From: JANWLD01 sp035700225
GTDB taxonomy: Bacteria > Patescibacteriota > Saccharimonadia > Saccharimonadales > 2-12-FULL-41-12
Direction: 5' to 3'
NCBI GenBank assembly: GCA_035700225.1
Contig: DASSOT010000069.1
Span: 1 to 10,843, forward strand
Length of the DNA: 10,843 nt
Shown: positions 1 to 6,047 of the stretch, one piece after another
How positions within the stretch are numbered: position 1 is the first letter of the stretch
How the letters are laid out: the number at the start of each line of letters is the position of its first letter
The notes under the pieces: generated by a model
Databases searched by the model: none
What the model saw: only the letters and a program-made list of their open reading frames with translations
Told to the model about the DNA's origin: nothing
Position numbers and translations under genes: made by a program

Positions 1-1
1 C

Positions 2-397
2 AACGAAGCACTGGCAATGATAGGGGTTGAGCCGGTACTGATAGGCGACGAGGAGCTAAGGCACCCGTTGCATCTGGACCCGTCCTTTACAGCTCCGGAA
101 GTAGTGGGCGGAGGGCTTCCAGACAGCTCCAGCGATGTATATGAAGCAGGGAGAACATTGCTATATGCCCTGCATGGCAGGCGCCTGAAGCCGACTGTTG
201 AATACGAAGAGTTTATGAATACATACGAGCCGGTAGCACCGCCGGACTTAAGCACGGATTTTCCCGCTTTTACGCCGAACGGCATGCGCTTCGCAATCCA
301 GCATGCGCTTGACCCGAATCCTGCCGAGAGGCCCGATATGGGCCAGTTGATAAGGGAAACAGGCGCCGGCCTGGATCTAATAAAGCCCGCTTCTTAG
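2..397 (+). CDS. Protein kinase-like protein, C-terminal part (5' end outside window)
   Basis: The reading frame is open from the window edge, so only the last 131 residues are visible. They look like the C-lobe of a eukaryotic-type (Hanks) Ser/Thr kinase domain. An APE motif follows FTAPEVV, then SSDVYEAGRTLLYALHG matches the subdomain IX pattern (SDVYSLG in typical kinases). DPNPAERPDM near the end matches subdomain XI with its conserved Arg. The catalytic HRD and DFG motifs would lie upstream of the window, so activity cannot be judged and a pseudokinase is possible. The protein ends shortly after the kinase fold, with no transmembrane or sensor domain on the C-terminal side. The gene converges on the ABC permease and overlaps its 3' end by 21 bases (377-397), with no terminator hairpin that I can see between them. 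Confidence 0.6.
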   Translation, partial: NEALAMIGVEPVLIGDEELRHPLHLDPSFTAPEVVGGGLPDSSSDVYEAGRTLLYALHGRRLKPTVEYEEFMNTYEPVAPPDLSTDFPAFTPNGMRFAIQHALDPNPAERPDMGQLIRETGAGLDLIKPAS

Positions 398-1615
398 AGC
401 GTCTATAGGGTCCTTCCTTGAAGCCTTGATGGCGGGAGCCGTACCGAAAATAACGCCTAGGAAAATAGAAGCCAGCATAGAAAGCAAGACTACCTTCCAT
501 GGGATTACCGGCTGTAAGTTAGTTACTATCCTGATAAAAACATTGAACAGCAGGGATATGACGACGCCGATGAACGCACCCCAAATGCTAAGCACCGCGG
601 CTTCTAGCAAAAATTGCTTCCTTATCTGATGATCTGTGGCGCCTACGGCCTTTCGGATGCCTATTTCACGCGTTCTTTCGGATACCGAAACAAGCATGAT
701 ATCCATGATGCCGATACCGCCTACCAGCATGGATATGATGGCTATACCGGCCACCATGGTAGTGACCAGGTCAAGCACGCTTCCTGTCACCACCTGGGTA
801 TCTCCAGCCTGAAGTATCGTAAAATCCTCCTGGCCCCCGTGGCTTTGTTTGAGACTCTGCCTCAAAGAATCTTCCGTTTTGTCGATTGCATCCGGATGCC
901 TGACACGCGCCAGTATTTCAAAAGAGTTAGCAACCCCGCTGTTTATTTTCTTCGCTGGCTGGTAGGGCAGGAATATGGCGTTATTAAAGTCTATGCCCTG
1001 AGAAACTGAAACGGTCTTATAGCGCTCAATCACGCCCTCCACGGCAAAGCTTTTACCGCGTACGGTGAATATCTGACCGATAGGTACGTTTTCACCGAAA
1101 AGTTTCTCTGCTACGCCTGCGCCGACCACCGCCACATTCTTATCAGTTTCGTTTGAGTCAAAGAATTTGCCGAATTGAATATCCTGGGTGAGCATCGTCG
1201 GCAACCCGGGTGTGGTTCCGATTACTATGGCCTCGTCCATGGTCTTACCATTGAACAGAGGAACCCCGGACACCAGATTGAGCGGTACCGCCTGGGTTAT
1301 GTCTTCGCTGTCCCTTATGGCCGCCAGATCTTTTTCATCTAATACGGCTCCCGTAGTGGCAGGACCGAAGATATTTACTTCGGATAGAACGCTTCCTTTC
1401 TTGTCATAATGCACTGGCCGTCCTGGACGTACCGTAAGCACGTCGTTGCCCAGTTTATTGGTTTCGCTTATGACCTGATGCCTTACGCCGTCAGCCAGAC
1501 TGATGCTGGTAATGACGCTAAAAACACCGATTATGATGCCCAGGGAGGTCAAAAAGCTACGCAGTCTGCTGGAGCGTATCGAGGTTATGGCCATGTGCAA
1601 GTTATCGCTTATCAT
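377..1615 (-). CDS. MacB/FtsX-type ABC transporter permease
   Basis: This 412-residue protein has the standard architecture of MacB-family permeases. One N-terminal membrane segment (about residues 19-41, around LTSLGIIIGVFSVITSISLADG) is followed by a large extracytoplasmic MacB_PCD-like domain to about residue 270. The C-terminal FtsX domain has three membrane segments. The coupling motif SERTREIGIRKAVGA and the terminal DPIDALR are hallmarks of the family. Such permeases use ATP hydrolysis for mechanotransmission: export of peptides, antibiotics or lipids, or signalling. The substrate cannot be read from the sequence. Its ATG overlaps the ATPase stop codon (ATGA, 1612-1615) and an AAGGA ribosome site lies 7 bases upstream (1623-1627), so the two are translated together. 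No periplasmic adaptor (MacA) gene is in view. Confidence 0.93.
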   Translation of the reverse strand: MISDNLHMAITSIRSSRLRSFLTSLGIIIGVFSVITSISLADGVRHQVISETNKLGNDVLTVRPGRPVHYDKKGSVLSEVNIFGPATTGAVLDEKDLAAIRDSEDITQAVPLNLVSGVPLFNGKTMDEAIVIGTTPGLPTMLTQDIQFGKFFDSNETDKNVAVVGAGVAEKLFGENVPIGQIFTVRGKSFAVEGVIERYKTVSVSQGIDFNNAIFLPYQPAKKINSGVANSFEILARVRHPDAIDKTEDSLRQSLKQSHGGQEDFTILQAGDTQVVTGSVLDLVTTMVAGIAIISMLVGGIGIMDIMLVSVSERTREIGIRKAVGATDHQIRKQFLLEAAVLSIWGAFIGVVISLLFNVFIRIVTNLQPVIPWKVVLLSMLASIFLGVIFGTAPAIKASRKDPIDALRSGLY

Positions 1616-2460
1616 CGCTTGTTCCTTTTCCTCGGTTTGGCTTTGGCACGTTTGCGCGGTTTTTTAGGCTCCTTATCTTCCTCAAGCGACATCCTGGCGG
1701 AAACACTCTGCAGATCGTCCTCTACGGAACCCTCAGGAGCAAACAGCTTGGTTTCCCTTGAAGTCGCGGCCACGCCGACTTTCTTTTGGACGTCATGCTG
1801 GATCGTGCCGTCGTGCATATAAAGCACACGGCTTGCGTATCGCGTAAGTTCCGGGTTGTGAGTGACCATGATTACCGTATTGCCAAGTTTATGGATGTCT
1901 TTCAGAAGCTCCATCACGACCCTGGACGAAACGCTGTCCAGATTTCCCGTAGGTTCGTCCGCGATGATAAGTGCCGGGTCGTTTATCAGCGCGCGGGCTA
2001 TTGCAACCCTTTGTATCTGGCCGCCGCTAAGCTGGTGCGGATAAAAGTATTCGCGGTCGGTCAAACCGACGCGCTCCAGCATAGAGTGGGCTATCTTGTT
2101 TCTCCTGGTCGCAAGGCGTCCTTTGTACACAAGCGGCAGGGCCACGTTCTCCAGCACGGTCATCTTTGGCAGAAGGTTGGAGGACTGGAACACAAAGCCT
2201 ATTTTGTCCCTGCGCAGTTTGGCGCGGGCGTTGGGCTTCAAGCGTTCGACAGAACGATTGTCAAGCTGATATATGCCGTGGCTCGGCCGATCCAAAAGCC
2301 CGATGATATTGAGCAGGGTGGTCTTGCCGGATCCGCTGGGGCCCATGATGGCTACGAATTCACCCTTTTCAACAACAAGCTCAACGTCTTCGAGAGCAAC
2401 AGTTGTCGCTTCTCCGAAGCCGTAAAGTTTGCTGGCGTCTTTAAGCTTTATTAATGGCAT
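1612..2460 (-). CDS. MacB/LolD-type ABC transporter ATP-binding protein
   Basis: This 282-residue ATPase would energise the adjacent permease. Walker A is GPSGSGKT (40-47), the Q-loop Gln is about 92, the signature is LSGGQ (144-148), Walker B is LIIADEP with catalytic Glu169, and the H-loop His is 201. The core resembles the LolD/MacB/FtsE group. Unlike the usual roughly 230-residue members, it carries about 50 extra C-terminal residues, acidic and then ending in a dense Lys/Arg/Pro stretch (PRKRAKAKPRKRNKR). The tail may contact nucleic acid, the membrane surface or the permease; this is inference. No strong Shine-Dalgarno lies before the ATG. A perfect 18-bp palindrome sits just upstream, suggesting repressor control. 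Confidence 0.93.
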   Translation of the reverse strand: MPLIKLKDASKLYGFGEATTVALEDVELVVEKGEFVAIMGPSGSGKTTLLNIIGLLDRPSHGIYQLDNRSVERLKPNARAKLRRDKIGFVFQSSNLLPKMTVLENVALPLVYKGRLATRRNKIAHSMLERVGLTDREYFYPHQLSGGQIQRVAIARALINDPALIIADEPTGNLDSVSSRVVMELLKDIHKLGNTVIMVTHNPELTRYASRVLYMHDGTIQHDVQKKVGVAATSRETKLFAPEGSVEDDLQSVSARMSLEEDKEPKKPRKRAKAKPRKRNKR

Positions 2461-2465
2461 AATTT

Positions 2466-2483
2466 TTAGTTAACCTTAACTAA
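2466..2483. promoter_or_regulatory. Operator-like perfect palindrome upstream of the ABC exporter
   Basis: TTAGTTAA-CC-TTAACTAA has 8-bp arms separated by 2 bases, and begins 6 bases upstream of the ATPase start codon. AT-rich dyads of this size resemble operators of MarR-family repressors, which often control exporters. No regulator gene is in the window, so the binding protein is unknown. Confidence 0.45.
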
Positions 2484-2532
2484 CCCGCCGGCATCGCAAG
2501 CTGGTCTTATGCTAGCGTGTGGGTGAGCCAGT

Positions 2533-2569
2533 TACATATATCTTAAGACATAGATTTACAAATTGTAAA
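2533..2569 (-). promoter_or_regulatory. Possible promoter of the ABC operon with a second palindrome
   Basis: On the minus strand TTTACA (2564-2569), an 18-base spacer and TAAGAT (2540-2545) form a plausible vegetative promoter, giving a start near 2533 and an untranslated leader of about 70 bases containing the TTAGTTAA dyad. The -35 lies in a perfect palindrome, TTTACAAATTGTAAA (2555-2569). That palindrome resembles operators such as the OhrR box of MarR-type repressors. The promoter match is imperfect. Confidence 0.3.
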
Positions 2570-2590
2570 ATACATTAATAAACTTATTGG

Positions 2591-2596
2591 TATACT
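2591..2596 (+). promoter_or_regulatory. -10 box of the tRNA-like transcript
   Basis: TATACT ends 11 bases before the tRNA-like 5' end at 2608, placing the transcript start only about 5 bases upstream. This mirrors the arrangement before tRNA-Ser(GGA). No convincing -35 is visible. Confidence 0.35.
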
Positions 2597-2607
2597 TGAT
2601 AAGTCGC

Positions 2608-2727
2608 GGAGGGGTGGCCGAGCGGTTTAAGGTGAAAACTGCCTGTGACAGTTTGCAAGGGAACCTTCTCTTGAAAACTTGTTTTCAAAGATGAAGTTCC
2701 GGGGTCGCGGAACGTGACCACGCTTGA
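2608..2727 (+). ncRNA. tRNA-Ser/Leu-like 5' end continuing into unusual hairpins (tRNA remnant or structured RNA)
   Basis: Bases 2608-2634 read as the 5' part of a class II (long variable arm) tRNA: acceptor strand GGAGGGG, TG, and a D-arm GCC-loop-GGT with GAGCGGTTTAA. After that the tRNA pattern fails. There is no matching CCCCTCC acceptor strand, no TTCGAAT T-loop and no CCA. A 6-bp stem AAACTG/CAGTTT with a 7-base loop (2636-2654) sits where the anticodon arm should be, but its loop lacks the conserved T33. It is followed by a long hairpin 2659-2700 built from GGAA/TTCC, CTTC/GAAG and TTGAAAAC/GTTTTCAA. Then comes GGTCGCG-GAA-CGTGACC (about 2703-2719, one G-T pair). It may be a broken tRNA, or a stable RNA that borrows a tRNA head. 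End position is approximate. Confidence 0.4.
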
Positions 2728-2741
2728 ATCAATAGTTCATT

Positions 2742-2747
2742 TATAAT
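2742..2747 (+). promoter_or_regulatory. -10 box of tRNA-Ser(GGA)
   Basis: A consensus TATAAT ends 9 bases before the mature tRNA 5' end, so transcription would begin only 2-3 bases upstream of it. No good -35 is seen at 16-18 bases upstream. Confidence 0.5.
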
Positions 2748-2756
2748 TAACACTGT

Positions 2757-2848
2757 GGAGAGGTGTCCGAGTGGTTGAAGGAGCACGCTTGGAAAGCGTG
2801 TATGCGTAGCAATGCGTATCGAGGGTTCGAATCCCTCTCTCTCCGCCA
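2757..2848 (+). tRNA. tRNA-Ser (anticodon GGA), CCA encoded
   Basis: This is a complete class II tRNA. The acceptor GGAGAGG (2757-2763) pairs with TCTCTCC (2838-2844), followed by discriminator G and encoded CCA (2846-2848). The anticodon stem is CACGC (2784-2788)/GCGTG (2796-2800), with loop TTGGAAA and anticodon GGA at 2791-2793, reading UCC and UCU. The variable arm pairs ATGCG (2802-2806) with CGTAT (2815-2819). The T-arm is GAGGG-TTCGAAT-CCCTC (2821-2837). A protein gene begins 7 bases after the CCA. Confidence 0.97.
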
Positions 2849-2854
2849 TTTTTT

Positions 2855-3442
2855 ATGAAATCGACTTACAGCCCGGCAACTGCCAAAACATTATTCGCTA
2901 ATACAAATATCGATTGGTGGGTAGCTGGTGGCTGGGCGCTTGATTTATTTTTAGGCAGACAAACCAGAGAACACGAAGACCTTGATATCTCAGTGTTAAG
3001 AAAAGACGAAAGAAAAGTCAGAGACTTTTTAAGCGGCTGGCATATGCAAATCGGCCTAGGCGAGGGGAAACTTGAGCCCGCAGTGTTAGAAACAACTAGT
3101 ATTTTCCCAAAGGATCGGGAGATAATCTGGTGTAAACCAAGCGCAATCGAAGATTGGGCTTTCGAAATTCTTTTGTGCAAATCAGAGGAAAATGAGTGGG
3201 TATTCAAAAGAGATAGTAAAATACGCAGGCCCATTAAAGAAATAGGCGGCATCACAGACGGCGGCGTACCGTATCTTCAGCCGGAAATAGTCCTGCTCTT
3301 CAAGGCAAAAACCGCGGATTCTAAAAACCAAGCTGATTTTATAAATGTTTTGCCATCACTAAGCCAAAAACAAAGAGTTTGGCTTGATAAAAGCATTTCT
3401 ATGGTTCACCCTGGCCATCCGTGGCTAAAAAAGTTGCGCTAA
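2855..3442 (+). CDS. Aminoglycoside 2''-adenylyltransferase-like nucleotidyltransferase
   Basis: This 195-residue protein resembles the ANT(2'')/LinA-like nucleotidyltransferase family. WWVAGGWALDLFLG (about residues 22-35) gives the GG-W motif, and TREHEDLDISV (about 38-48) supplies the paired metal-binding acids (DLD). Relatives transfer AMP to aminoglycosides or lincosamides, but many chromosomal homologues have no proven resistance role. The real substrate is unknown. The ATG lies 7 bases after the tRNA-Ser CCA with only a T-run between and no Shine-Dalgarno. Unless a promoter is hidden in the tRNA, the gene must be read through from the tRNA promoter, and 3' trimming of the tRNA would leave an almost leaderless mRNA. 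The coding sequence is visibly more AT-rich than asd, pyrH or leuA, which fits acquisition next to a tRNA gene. It ends one base from the convergent flavoprotein gene. Confidence 0.75.
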   Translation: MKSTYSPATAKTLFANTNIDWWVAGGWALDLFLGRQTREHEDLDISVLRKDERKVRDFLSGWHMQIGLGEGKLEPAVLETTSIFPKDREIIWCKPSAIEDWAFEILLCKSEENEWVFKRDSKIRRPIKEIGGITDGGVPYLQPEIVLLFKAKTADSKNQADFINVLPSLSQKQRVWLDKSISMVHPGHPWLKKLR

Positions 3443-3443
3443 A

Positions 3444-4172
3444 TTATCTATATTCCGGGTTTTCGTAATCGAACCTGGTCCCAGCATCCCATTTGCTTCG
3501 CTGGTTGCCGTGGGCGGGGATACCGCCGTTATCTTTCAGCATTTTAGCCATATGTAGCAGATTCCAGGTCATAAAAGTCGTATTTCTCTGTGTGAACTCA
3601 TTATCAGCGCCTGCGATTTTACCCTCGTCCAGCTTATCACCGTAGCTTGGGCCGGGGCCGGCCTCGCCTATCCAGCCGGCATCTGCTGTCGGAGGAATCG
3701 TGTAGCCGATGTGCTGAAGGGAATATAGTATGTTCATAGCGCAATGCTTGATACCGTCCTCGTTGCCGGTTATCAGCGCACCGCCGACCTTGCCATAATA
3801 CACATATTGGCCTTTATCATTCTGGTCGCCGGAGCTTGAATACAGCCGTTCGATTATCTGTTTCATGACCGAGCTGTTGTCACCCAGCCAGATAGGGCCG
3901 GCAAGAACCAGGATATCCCACGGTTTTACGTATTTTTCATAAATCTCAGGCCATTCGTCCTTGTCCCAGCCTTGTTTTGTCATATCAGGGTAAATTCCCG
4001 TAGCTATGTCGTGGTCGATAGCACGGATGACATGGGTCTTGACCCCATGCTTTTCCATAATCTTCCGGCTGGCATCAACCAGGTACTGGGTGTGGCTGAC
4101 ACCGGGCGATTTAGTGAGGGTGCAGTTGATGAACAGGGCTTTCAACCCCGAAAAATCATATTCTTTGGCCAT
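3444..4172 (-). CDS. Flavodoxin-fold NAD(P)H-dependent oxidoreductase
   Basis: This 242-residue protein looks like the NADPH-dependent FMN reductase/flavodoxin-like family. It opens with a strand and loop LKALFINCTLTKSPGVSHTQ (about residues 9-28), as in the FMN phosphate-binding site. It continues with WDILVLAGPIWLGDNSSVMKQIIERL (about 85-110), where the GPIW segment and the following helix match the flavin-binding P-x-Y/W-x-G pattern of the family. Members reduce quinones, azo or nitro compounds, or supply reduced FMN; the exact substrate is not predictable. A strong AAGGAGG (4177-4183) sits 4 bases before the ATG, in the 12-base gap after pyrH, so it is very likely co-transcribed with pyrH. 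The functional link to pyrimidine synthesis is not obvious. Confidence 0.8.
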   Translation of the reverse strand: MAKEYDFSGLKALFINCTLTKSPGVSHTQYLVDASRKIMEKHGVKTHVIRAIDHDIATGIYPDMTKQGWDKDEWPEIYEKYVKPWDILVLAGPIWLGDNSSVMKQIIERLYSSSGDQNDKGQYVYYGKVGGALITGNEDGIKHCAMNILYSLQHIGYTIPPTADAGWIGEAGPGPSYGDKLDEGKIAGADNEFTQRNTTFMTWNLLHMAKMLKDNGGIPAHGNQRSKWDAGTRFDYENPEYR

Positions 4173-4184
4173 AAAGCCTCCTTG

Positions 4185-4898
4185 CTAGCTTATCTTTGTG
4201 CCGACTGATTCACCGTTCAATGCGGCTTCGATATTGCCTTCTTTTAGAGCGTCGAATATAAGTATCGGTATCTCGTGTTCCATTGCCAGGGCCATAGCGG
4301 CCTTGTCCATGACTTTTATGGAAGGATTCTCAACGGCTTGCTGGAAAGTAAGGCTTTCGAACTTCTTGGCATCCGGGTTGTTGGCAGGGTCTTTGTCATA
4401 AACTCCATCTACTTTGGTGGCTTTCAAAACTATGTCGCAATCCAGCTCAAGCGCCAGGTTTACTGCCGCAGTGTCGGTAGTCACATAAGGCCTGCCCGTA
4501 CCGCCGGCCAGTATTACAACTCTGCCTTTTTGAAAATGCTTGTTAGCCAGGCGATGGATGAATTTTTCAGCCACCTGGTCAGAGAATATATTGCTAAGAC
4601 AACGCGTCTTTACACCTACGTTTTCAAAAATATCCGTCAAAGCAAGGGCGTTTATCATGGTGCCCAGCATGCCCATGTGGTCTGCCGTTACGCGGTGTAT
4701 GCCGTGCCCGGCTATCTGAGCCCCGCGGACGATATTGCCGCCGCCGACCATTATCGCGACCTGCTGGCCTTTTTCAGACACTTTCTTGACTTCGCGCGCA
4801 AGCCATTCTGCATGTTCGGTATCAAAGCCGCTGTCGTATTTGCCAGCTAACTGCTCGCCCGAAATCTTGAGTAATACTCTTTTATAAGAATTTGCCAC
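4185..4898 (-). CDS. pyrH: UMP kinase
   Basis: UMP kinase phosphorylates UMP to UDP with ATP, an essential cytoplasmic step of pyrimidine nucleotide synthesis. The 237-residue length matches bacterial PyrH. Amino acid kinase motifs are present: LLKISGEQLAG near the N-terminus (usually LKLSGE), VGGGNIVRG (about 51-59), GGTGRPYVTTDTAA (usually GTGNPFFTTDTAA), then KATKVDGVYDKDP and VMDKAAMALA. The start is GTG at 4898, with no closer ATG. A promoter lies right before it, so the mRNA would start about 2 bases before the GTG. The usual partners tsf and frr are absent here; the gene sits between asd and a flavoprotein gene. Confidence 0.95.
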   Translation of the reverse strand: MANSYKRVLLKISGEQLAGKYDSGFDTEHAEWLAREVKKVSEKGQQVAIMVGGGNIVRGAQIAGHGIHRVTADHMGMLGTMINALALTDIFENVGVKTRCLSNIFSDQVAEKFIHRLANKHFQKGRVVILAGGTGRPYVTTDTAAVNLALELDCDIVLKATKVDGVYDKDPANNPDAKKFESLTFQQAVENPSIKVMDKAAMALAMEHEIPILIFDALKEGNIEAALNGESVGTKIS

Positions 4899-4906
4899 TA
4901 GCAGAT

Positions 4907-4934
4907 ATTTTAACAGAAAAGCGGCCTGCTACAA
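4907..4934 (-). promoter_or_regulatory. pyrH promoter, near-leaderless
   Basis: On the minus strand TTGTAG (4929-4934), a 16-base spacer and TAAAAT (4907-4912) precede the GTG start. Eight bases separate the -10 box from the GTG, predicting a start about position 4900 with essentially no 5' leader and no Shine-Dalgarno. Confidence 0.5.
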
Positions 4935-5999
4935 CTAAAACCCCTGGTTAGCCAAAAATTCCAATATGCGGGCTCCATTAGTAGCGGCGCCGGGACGGAG
5001 ATTGTCCCCCACGGCCCATAAGTCCAAAGTGTTGTCACGGGTGTCATCTTTTCTTATTCGGCCGACCAATACTTCATCCAGACCGGCCACAGCAAGGGCA
5101 TGCGGTTCATCAACCAGACGGATACCATACGCACTGCGCAGTATCTCGCGGGCTTCTTCGGGCGAGATATCTTCTTCAAACTCTGCATTGATTGCTTCTG
5201 AATGCCCCGTGGCCACCATGGACCTGGTGCAAGTAGCCGTCACGGGCAGGTCTTTTATGCCTAATATCTTTCGGCTTTCATTTATAAACTTTTGCTCTTC
5301 GCTTGTCTTACCGGTTTCTGCATCAACCGTACCGGCGAATGGAACCACATTGAATGCAGGAGTAGCTACCGGAAAGGCGCTTGATACCAACGGATGATTT
5401 TCTCTCACTTTGCCGCTTAAAAGGTCGTCAACCCCTTCGTCAAGCAGTTCTCTGGCCGTAGCGAACGTTTCTTCGATGCCATTCTGGCCTTGTCCGGATA
5501 CCGACTGGATAGTAGTGACTCTTAGTGATTTGAGTCCGGCGGCGTCATGCAGGGGCTTTAGAGCCAGCAGTCCGATAGTAGTAGTGCAGTTGGGCACGGC
5601 TACAGTGTCGCCCCTTCGAACACCCCGCAAAGCTTCGCTATTTACGCCAGCCACGACTAGAGGCACGCCTTCTTCGTGCCTGAAGGCCGAAGACTTATCT
5701 ATGTCGACAGCCCCGGCCTCTTCTATCCAGGGCCGGACCTGCCTGGAAACAGCTGTTTTGGTCGCTTCGCCTCCGGCGGCGACTATGACAGCATCAAGCC
5801 CGTGGAAGTCCTCTGCGGAGCGCGCATGCCTCAGGGTAAACTCATCGTCGCCGTGCTGAAACTTTTTACCCTCGGACTTTTCAGAAGCAAATATTCGCAG
5901 TTCGCCTACATCGACATTATATTCCGGCAGGATATCAAGCACGGTTTGATTAACCGGACCAACGCCTACCAGACCTAAATTAACCTCCGGGTTTTCCAT
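4935..5999 (-). CDS. asd: Aspartate-semialdehyde dehydrogenase
   Basis: This NADPH-dependent enzyme reduces aspartyl-4-phosphate to aspartate semialdehyde, the branch point to lysine/diaminopimelate, methionine and threonine (hence isoleucine). The 354-residue protein has an N-terminal nucleotide-binding glycine-rich loop (LGLVGVGPVNQTVLDIL) and the catalytic Cys138 in VPNCTTTIGLLALKPL (usually PNCSTI). SVSGQGQNGIEE follows at 167-178. EEQKFINESRKI (about 234-245) is the substrate-binding segment, and Arg259 and His266 sit in CTRSMVATGHSEAI (family RxPxxxGHSE). All key residues are present. It provides the precursor for the threonine that the ilvA-like product at the right end would deaminate. 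It is transcribed divergently from xth. Confidence 0.92.
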   Translation of the reverse strand: MENPEVNLGLVGVGPVNQTVLDILPEYNVDVGELRIFASEKSEGKKFQHGDDEFTLRHARSAEDFHGLDAVIVAAGGEATKTAVSRQVRPWIEEAGAVDIDKSSAFRHEEGVPLVVAGVNSEALRGVRRGDTVAVPNCTTTIGLLALKPLHDAAGLKSLRVTTIQSVSGQGQNGIEETFATARELLDEGVDDLLSGKVRENHPLVSSAFPVATPAFNVVPFAGTVDAETGKTSEEQKFINESRKILGIKDLPVTATCTRSMVATGHSEAINAEFEEDISPEEAREILRSAYGIRLVDEPHALAVAGLDEVLVGRIRKDDTRDNTLDLWAVGDNLRPGAATNGARILEFLANQGF

Positions 6000-6008
6000 A
6001 GTCCGTAT

Positions 6009-6037
6009 AGTTTAGCAAAAACCACCGATGTTACAAT
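6009..6037. promoter_or_regulatory. Overlapping divergent promoters of asd (-) and xth (+)
   Basis: For xth, an extended -10 (TGT then TACAAT at 6032-6037) is followed by exactly 10 bases and the ATG at 6048; the -35 is weak. For asd, TTGTAA on the minus strand, 16 bases and TAAACT lead to a start next to the ATG at 5999. The asd -35 lies inside the xth -10 (shared TTGTAA/TTACAA bases), so the two promoters should compete for polymerase. The asd part is less certain. Confidence 0.45.
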
Positions 6038-6047
6038 GTTAAGCGAT

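Noticed and set aside
377..397. Kinase/permease 3' overlap as a frameshift or gene-fusion artefact
   Set aside because: Both proteins end naturally with family-typical C-termini, and short convergent overlaps are common in compact genomes.
1786..2454. Long plus-strand open frame (222 codons) opposite the ABC ATPase, and similar frames opposite pyrH (4275-4850) and asd (5410-5859)
   Set aside because: They lie antisense to genes with complete family motifs, show no family resemblance or ribosome sites, and are explained by codon bias of the real gene.
2466..2483. The TTAGTTAA dyad as part of a transcription terminator
   Set aside because: The stem would be AT-only in most positions with a 2-base gap, which is a poor hairpin, and it sits at the 5' side of the exporter operon.
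2608..2848. Group I intron or other spliced intron inside a tRNA spanning 2608 to the end of tRNA-Ser
   Set aside because: The 3' tRNA is complete by itself with its own GGAGAGG acceptor strand and a -10 box. The intervening DNA is too short, and I see no group I core elements.
6036..6047. Upstream ATG as the start of exonuclease III
   Set aside because: It overlaps the predicted -10 box TACAAT (6032-6037) and would lie upstream of the transcription start. The ATG at 6048 begins right at the conserved MRIYSWNVNG.
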